Origin: Treponema sp.
GTDB lineage: Bacteria; Spirochaetota; Spirochaetia; Treponematales; Treponemataceae
Reading direction: 5' to 3'
Length of the DNA: 64,000 nt
Assembly: GCA_024695475.1 (NCBI GenBank)
Contig: JAILIC010000026.1
Span: 1 to 64,000, forward strand
The first letter of the stretch is position 1. Every line of letters begins with the position of its first letter. Of the stretch, positions 59,172 to 64,000 are shown piece by piece. The notes under the pieces are model-generated. The model was given only the letters and a program-made list of their open reading frames with translations. It searched no databases and was not told the origin of the DNA. The position numbers were made by a program, and so were the translations under genes.

Positions 59172-59981
59172 TTACGGGGCTTGTGTGCCTAATACGTTTA
59201 AAAAGGTTTTGTAATTTTCGGTTTCATAGTCTTTGCAATAAATGGCAAAGACTATGGATTTAAACGCATGAGTATACTCGACAAGCACCTGTTTATATAC
59301 TTTTGCAACAATTTCTGGTGGATTTTGAAATGCACCACAACCAAAAGCTCCTAACACGAGGACATCGACTTCGTGGTTACAGGCACAGTCCAGTATATGC
59401 CGTGCTCTGGAATCATGTAGCTGTCGCAATTTTTCTTTAGTTATGGGAGCTTGATTCCAGCTGATGCAGGGGGCTGCACAGGTCAAAACGTCTGCATAAA
59501 ACCATTCTTCTTTTGGTCGTAGTGCAGGCTGTTCTGTATCAGATTTAAAAACGACAACTTTTGGAGTGTAAATAATATCATCATTTGCAAGGTCATCATT
59601 ACCTTTGCAATGAGGATCATAAAAGTATTCCTTCATTTTTGGATCGCTGATAGCATCATATAATGTAGATATTCTACAAAGGCACTCTTCCTGAGCACGT
59701 GCGCCGTGACGTACGCCTCCACCAGGATGATAGCTGTTTGCAAAATTCAGTACGGCTACTTTTTCGCCAGCTTTTGCAAAGTGTTCAGCGGCTTCAAATG
59801 ATCTCTGTTTTGAAATATATAAGTCGGCTTCGGATGCAAATCGGTTGAGATTGCAAGCTATTTTTTCAGATGCAGGAATAAATGATTGATTTTTACGTGA
59901 ATACGTACAGGCTGCGACTAAGTCTGTATTTGTCATATAGAGATTTTGAGTATCTAAAAAAACTTGGATTAAATTGCCCAT
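59172..59981 (-). CDS. Macrodomain protein, bacterial-type PARG (TIGR02452-like)
   Basis: 269 residues. VAVLNFANSYHPGGGVRHGARAQEECLCR (about 74-102) contains the GGG-X7-QEE catalytic signature of microbial poly(ADP-ribose) glycohydrolases. DVLVLGAFGCGAFQNPPEIVA supplies the phosphate loop. It should bind or hydrolyse ADP-ribose polymers or related NAD-derived adducts. No ADP-ribosyltransferase is visible in the window. Confidence 0.92.
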   Translation of the reverse strand: MGNLIQVFLDTQNLYMTNTDLVAACTYSRKNQSFIPASEKIACNLNRFASEADLYISKQRSFEAAEHFAKAGEKVAVLNFANSYHPGGGVRHGARAQEECLCRISTLYDAISDPKMKEYFYDPHCKGNDDLANDDIIYTPKVVVFKSDTEQPALRPKEEWFYADVLTCAAPCISWNQAPITKEKLRQLHDSRARHILDCACNHEVDVLVLGAFGCGAFQNPPEIVAKVYKQVLVEYTHAFKSIVFAIYCKDYETENYKTFLNVLGTQAP

Positions 59982-60123
59982 ACTGATAATATAGCATAAC
60001 TAATGTCGTTGCGGTAATAAAATTCCGCTAGGGTGTGCTGACATTTTTGGTCTATTATTTATTGACTGTTACAAATGTTCCATTGTATCTTGCAGGCAGG
60101 AAAAACAAAATGAGAGTTGAAAA

Positions 60124-60618
60124 ATGAGTGAGAGTGAAGTTATTTTCCAGATCTTAAAAGAATTGCATATTCGGTTTGAATTGCAGGAACATAAAGCTAT
60201 ATTTTCTGAAGAAGATTCAAAGGATGTGGTTATTACTCTGGAAGGAACGGATGTAAAGAATCTGTTTGTCAAAGATAAAAACAAAAACTATGGGCTTGTC
60301 AGTATGGATTTGCATAAAAGGGCTGATCTTAAAAAGATTGCGGAGCAGTTTGGTTTTGCCCGCTTGAGTTTTTGTAATCCTGATGAACTTATGCAGTATC
60401 TGAATATTACTCCAGGGGCTGTAACGCCGCTTTGCATTATGTTTGATACTGAAAAAAAAGTAAAAGTCTTGTTTGATCAGAATTTTGAAGGACACAAGGT
60501 GATAATCCATCCTTTGAGGAATACGGCATCAATCAGCATCAGTTTTGAAGATTTAAAGCGCTTCACGGAACATTTTGGCCATACATGGCAGCTTGGTGAT
60601 GTGTATAAAGCAGAATAA
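60124..60618 (+). CDS. YbaK/ProX-type aminoacyl-tRNA deacylase
   Basis: 164 residues. The family fold is clear: EHKAIFSEEDSK, GTDVKNLFVKDKNKNYGLVSMDLHKRADLKKIAEQFG (with the catalytic Lys), and TPGAVTPLCIMFD. ProX-type proteins clear Ala- or Cys-mischarged tRNA-Pro. Ribosome site GAGAGTTG is modest. The next gene starts 14 bases after. Confidence 0.92.
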   Translation: MSESEVIFQILKELHIRFELQEHKAIFSEEDSKDVVITLEGTDVKNLFVKDKNKNYGLVSMDLHKRADLKKIAEQFGFARLSFCNPDELMQYLNITPGAVTPLCIMFDTEKKVKVLFDQNFEGHKVIIHPLRNTASISISFEDLKRFTEHFGHTWQLGDVYKAE

Positions 60619-60632
60619 ATGATAGTATAATA

Positions 60633-61202
60633 ATGATGAAGCAAAAGTATTTTACACAGCAGACGCATTTTATTGGGGTTCTTCTTCCAGAAGACATAAC
60701 TCTTACTCTGGAAGACTGCCGCCGTTATATGAGGGAAGCTTATGGCTGCAAAAGCGGGCATGGAACTCCTATTCACGTTACTTTAGTTCCGCCTTTCAGA
60801 CTGCAGGATGAATATGCAACAGAAGATCTGGCCCATGCGATTGAAAAAGAAGTATTACCAAAAGGCTTAGGCTTTACGGCTCATATCGATAATTTTAACG
60901 CCTTTGGAGACAGAACTCTTTTTGCAAATGTAGTAGCCGGAAATGACTGGACTCGCTTGCGCGATGAAACAGTAAAGGCAGTTTTGAATGCCTGCCCGGG
61001 ATGTACAAAGAAAGACCAGAGACCTTTCCAACCGCATGGCACGGTAGCCAACCGAGATATTCCAGCGGGTGTTATGACAGATGCGCTTGAAGTGATGAAT
61101 GAAGTGAAACTGGTGGAAGATTTTCCCGTGGATAATATCACGATTTTTGAGAGACAGGGGAACCGGTGGGTTGCTGCAGTAACGCTGGCACTGAAAATTT
61201 GA
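60633..61202 (+). CDS. 2H phosphoesterase / 2'-5' RNA ligase-like protein
   Basis: 189 residues. Two HxT/S-type motifs: PIHVTLVPPF (near 46) and QPHGTVANRDI (near 133), the catalytic pair of 2H phosphoesterases. An N-terminal FIGVLLPEDITL strand starts the fold. It may act on 2'-5' or cyclic phosphodiesters in RNA or nucleotides. Start is the first of two adjacent ATGs. Confidence 0.85.
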   Translation: MMKQKYFTQQTHFIGVLLPEDITLTLEDCRRYMREAYGCKSGHGTPIHVTLVPPFRLQDEYATEDLAHAIEKEVLPKGLGFTAHIDNFNAFGDRTLFANVVAGNDWTRLRDETVKAVLNACPGCTKKDQRPFQPHGTVANRDIPAGVMTDALEVMNEVKLVEDFPVDNITIFERQGNRWVAAVTLALKI

Positions 61203-61221
61203 AGAAACTGGAGACAATGTA

Positions 61222-61470
61222 ATGGAAGAACGAGACGTAAAAATACACGGAATATATAAGCATTTTAAGAACAGGTACTACATTGTTGAAGATGTGGCTT
61301 TTCATTCGGAGACTAAGGAAGCATATGTGGTGTACCGTAAGCTGTATGGGGATAACTCGCTTTGGATTAGGGAAAAGAAAATGTTTTTGAGCGAGGTAGA
61401 TCATGAGAAGTATCCTGATGTAAAGCAGAAATGGCGTTTTGAGTTGGTGGATGAACTTGTAAAAATATGA
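61222..61470 (+). CDS. DUF1653 protein, 82 aa
   Basis: Small protein with the DUF1653 core: GIYKHFKNRYYIVEDVAFHSETKEAYVVYRKLYGDNSLWIREKKMF (residues 10-55), a compact beta fold. Function of the family is unknown. It follows the 2H phosphoesterase gene by 19 bases in the same operon. Confidence 0.88.
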   Translation: MEERDVKIHGIYKHFKNRYYIVEDVAFHSETKEAYVVYRKLYGDNSLWIREKKMFLSEVDHEKYPDVKQKWRFELVDELVKI

Positions 61471-61471
61471 A

Positions 61472-61500
61472 TTCTCAAAATTATGACTGAGAGTTTTTTT
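61472..61500 (+). terminator. Terminator after DUF1653
   Basis: TTCTCA (61472-61477) pairs with TGAGAG (61488-61493) over a ten-base loop and is followed by seven T. The stem is short, so strength is uncertain. Confidence 0.55.
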
Positions 61501-61604
61501 ATCCAAATTGACAAAAACGTTACAAATACGAAAACTTTATGTCACAATTGACAAGAAAATATGGAAGAAATAGTCTTGAGAGTCCACAATATAAGGAGAA
61601 AAAA

Positions 61605-62120
61605 ATGAAACTTTTAATCGTTATTGACATGCAGAATGATTTTATTGACGGGTCACTTGGCACAAAAGAAGCTGTGGCAATCGTACCAACTGTCGCAAAA
61701 AAAATTGCCACTGCCCGGGCAACGGGTGAGACTGTTGTATTTACCCGCGATACTCATCAGAAAAACTATCTTGAAACCCAGGAAGGCAAGAATCTTCCGG
61801 TATTACACTGCGTTGAAGGAAGTAATGGCTGGCAGATTTCTAATAAGCTTGAAGTAGGGGACAGCCGTATCTTTAATAAGCCATCTTTTGGTTCAATGGA
61901 ACTTGCTGACTATGTTGCCAGCTTGAATGACCTTGAAGAAATTGAACTTGTCGGTCTTTGCACTGGAATTTGTGTTATCAGCAATGCCTTTATCCTTAAA
62001 GCTAAACTTCCAGAAGTAAAGATTACAGTTGATGCAAACTGCTGTGCCTGTGTAAGTCCTGAAAGTCATAAGACAGCACTCTCTGCTATGAAGCTTTGCC
62101 AGATTAATGTGATTGAGTAA
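61605..62120 (+). CDS. Isochorismatase-family cysteine hydrolase, nicotinamidase-like
   Basis: 171 residues from the ATG at 61605 (AAGGAG upstream). Catalytic triad is visible: Asp in IVIDMQNDFIDGSLG, Lys in NKPSFGS, and Cys in VGLCTGICVISNAF. Length and motifs fit nicotinamidase or a similar amidohydrolase. If it deamidates nicotinamide, its product would feed the NAPRT encoded at 41543. Confidence 0.87.
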   Translation: MKLLIVIDMQNDFIDGSLGTKEAVAIVPTVAKKIATARATGETVVFTRDTHQKNYLETQEGKNLPVLHCVEGSNGWQISNKLEVGDSRIFNKPSFGSMELADYVASLNDLEEIELVGLCTGICVISNAFILKAKLPEVKITVDANCCACVSPESHKTALSAMKLCQINVIE

Positions 62121-62186
62121 AACCGACTGTTAATTTGCTCTGGATGATGTTATAATGAATATAATCTTTAATCTAGTGGAGTGCCA

Positions 62187-63989
62187 GTGAAGCAGTACCG
62201 TTATGTGTTGACTAATCAATCAGAGATTACTGATTTTATTACTGCAGTTAAGCAGTTACTCAAAGAAAATCCTGCTGCAAAGGCTTTGCTGCAGGTAATT
62301 GAACCAAAAGATTCCTATGAGGCAATTGCAAAAGAGCTGAATACCTTAGTATGTTCTTTACCAGATGTAATGATTTATGGGATGACCTCTGCTTCTGCAA
62401 CTACTTCTAATATAACGGTGCCTGATAAGACAGTTTGTACACTTATTCTGTTTGAAAAAAGCAATTATAAAATATTCCACTATAATTGCCACGTGCAGAC
62501 AACGCTAACTGCAGGTAAAAAATTCCTGACTGATATACATGATTTGCCGGATTTAAAAGGCGTGCTTATGATGTCGTCTGATATCATGCTCGGCCCTGAT
62601 GATTTTATTGGTGAATTTGAGCATAGCTATCCTGATGTTCCTATTTTTGGAGCTGTTGCAGCTTCGTATAGTTCCAATGGTGATACTTCGGCTGTTTTTA
62701 TTGGTGATGCGGTCTATGATAGGGAAATTCTTACGATTGCGTTTTATGGTAAAGAGCTTCATATTGATACCACTTATGACTTAGGATGGAAGGCGGTCGG
62801 CAAAGAATTTGTGGTTACTAAATCTGATGCTCATGGGATTGTTGAGACTATAGATAACCAGCCTGCTGTCAGTATTTATGTAGATTATCTTGGAGTTGAG
62901 ACTAATACACATTTTTTTGGTAATGTTGTTTCGTTTCCGTTTATTTATAAAATTGGTACAAAACAAGTGGCGCGCATTCCTTTTAATTATGAGGGAACTA
63001 AACTTATTTTTGGACAGCAGATCCCAGAAGGAACCAAAGCAAGCCTTTCGTATGCCAAGTCAGAATACTTGTTAAAAGAAACTCTCAAAAGTGCAAATGG
63101 GATGTTGTCATTTGCTCCTGATGCAATATTGATATTTTGTTGTCTGTCGCGACGTATCCTTATGGGAGACAGGCTTGCGGACAGAGAATGTGAGTATTTT
63201 CAAAATGTAAACGAAAATGCCTCATGGGTATATGGATACAGCGAAATCTTGTGTAATCATGAGGCTCCTGGATTGCTCAATGGTGCCTTTATTGCTGTAG
63301 CGTTTAGAGAAGGACCTGTAAAAGTCGATCCTCATAAAATACCATATGTTGATTCTGCCTTAGGTAATGCAAAACCGGTATTGTCTTCAAATGATCGTCT
63401 TATTTCCTTTTTGGAAAAAACATCTGCTGATTTGCGTCGTAGTGTTGATGAGTTGTCTTATCTGGCAAGTCATGACCAGCTGACTGGTATTTTAAATAGA
63501 ACATTTTTTAACGGAGTATTTAAGAAAAACATTGAACATATGTCTGACAAAGATGCTATGGGTGTCCTGATGCTTGATATCGATCACTTTAAGCACATAA
63601 ATGATACGTATGGTCATAATATTGGTGATGTTGTTTTAAAACAAATGGTAGGAGTTGTTTCACAAAATCTTCCTCAGAGTGCTGCGTTTTCACGATGGGG
63701 TGGAGAAGAGTTTATGTGTATTGTTCCGTCCAGCTCAAAGGAAGATATCTTAGCGCTTGCTCAAAAACTACTAACTGCAGTAAGTTCTGCTGACTATACT
63801 CCTGTTCCTATGGTAACGGTAAGTATTGGTGTGACTTTGGCAAATCATCAGTCGATCCGAGCAAGTGTTTTTCGAGTGGTCGATGAGGCTTTGTATGAGG
63901 CTAAAAATACGGGGCGTAACAGAGTAGTTTTTTTAGAACCGGAAGATACCAATTTGAAGGAATTGCAGATTTATAGTACACTGAGCTAA
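62187..63989 (+). CDS. FIST-sensor diguanylate cyclase
   Basis: 600 residues from GTG at 62187, which has TGGAG six bases upstream; the GTG at 62181 lies inside that site. FIST-N covers about 20-205 and FIST-C about 220-370 (ILIFCCLSRRILMGDRL), a sensor pair thought to bind small ligands such as amino acids. A GGDEF domain follows (about 425-590; DQLTGILNRTFF, DIDHFKHINDTYGHNIGD, RWGGEEF). The active-site GGEEF is intact. The usual RxxD inhibitory site is absent. It should make cyclic-di-GMP in response to a ligand. Confidence 0.93.
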   Translation: MKQYRYVLTNQSEITDFITAVKQLLKENPAAKALLQVIEPKDSYEAIAKELNTLVCSLPDVMIYGMTSASATTSNITVPDKTVCTLILFEKSNYKIFHYNCHVQTTLTAGKKFLTDIHDLPDLKGVLMMSSDIMLGPDDFIGEFEHSYPDVPIFGAVAASYSSNGDTSAVFIGDAVYDREILTIAFYGKELHIDTTYDLGWKAVGKEFVVTKSDAHGIVETIDNQPAVSIYVDYLGVETNTHFFGNVVSFPFIYKIGTKQVARIPFNYEGTKLIFGQQIPEGTKASLSYAKSEYLLKETLKSANGMLSFAPDAILIFCCLSRRILMGDRLADRECEYFQNVNENASWVYGYSEILCNHEAPGLLNGAFIAVAFREGPVKVDPHKIPYVDSALGNAKPVLSSNDRLISFLEKTSADLRRSVDELSYLASHDQLTGILNRTFFNGVFKKNIEHMSDKDAMGVLMLDIDHFKHINDTYGHNIGDVVLKQMVGVVSQNLPQSAAFSRWGGEEFMCIVPSSSKEDILALAQKLLTAVSSADYTPVPMVTVSIGVTLANHQSIRASVFRVVDEALYEAKNTGRNRVVFLEPEDTNLKELQIYSTLS

Positions 63990-64000
63990 TGACTGTTAAA

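Overview
The window looks like a chromosomal segment of a Treponema-like spirochaete. This is inferred from AT-rich DNA, secreted or lipoprotein orphans ending in a bacterial SH3 domain, PEGA-type and BspA-type proteins, a short ParB-like protein beside PBP1A, and a FIST-GGDEF protein. I could not confirm the taxon by search. No phage, insertion sequence, CRISPR array or rRNA was seen. There is one tRNA (Val, UAC).

Layout. 1-1703: the end of a NarL-type two-component system (kinase cut by the window edge). 1790-4195: a compact peptide-maturation locus, with an acidic protein, a 42-residue Cys-rich candidate precursor, a 41-residue membrane peptide, and a radical SAM/SPASM enzyme with a PqqD-like N-terminus. 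A related two-hairpin RNA element lies before both the acidic protein and the precursor. 4197-6619: a zinc-ribbon/Hsp70-fold protein inserted between an amidohydrolase and a decayed copy of that gene's own 5' end. 6673-14929: an accessory region of mostly unrecognised genes, gene debris, a repeated promoter and a structured 5' leader. 15083-18670: tRNA-Val, a hybrid kinase and TyrRS. 18781-24599: a mainly cell-envelope block (ParB-like, PBP1A, PEGA-like, LysM-M23) plus a ferredoxin. 24686-35107: an MBL hydrolase, CbiET, a large exported protein, ZnuBCA with an XRE regulator, and two envelope proteins. 35223-40882: an amino-acid operon (ThrA, a DAHP synthase-prephenate dehydratase fusion, IlvN) whose three enzymes all carry ACT domains. 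40886-50835: housekeeping genes and an [FeFe]-hydrogenase-like protein. 50836-51347: a regulatory region for MetY with a Cys-rich leader peptide. 51348-57628: a two-component system and an RND efflux pump with a PII-like tail. 57695-59164: a DUF134/NifX fusion, a C_GCAxxG_C_C protein, 22-bp tandem repeats and a copy of the RND gene's 3' end. 59172-63989: a PARG-like macrodomain protein, ProX, a 2H phosphoesterase, DUF1653, an isochorismatase-like hydrolase and FIST-GGDEF.

The strongest candidate for an undescribed system is the 1790-4195 peptide locus. The richest regulatory signals are the RND attenuator (53232-53282) with matching operators before the response regulator and the pump, the Cys-codon leader peptide before metY, the double dyad before the DUF134 gene, and the structured leader at 9611-9744. 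Twice in the window a gene block is bracketed by an intact gene and a small decayed copy of that gene's end, which suggests repeated duplication and insertion. All functional assignments are from reading motifs by eye; no search or folding program was run.
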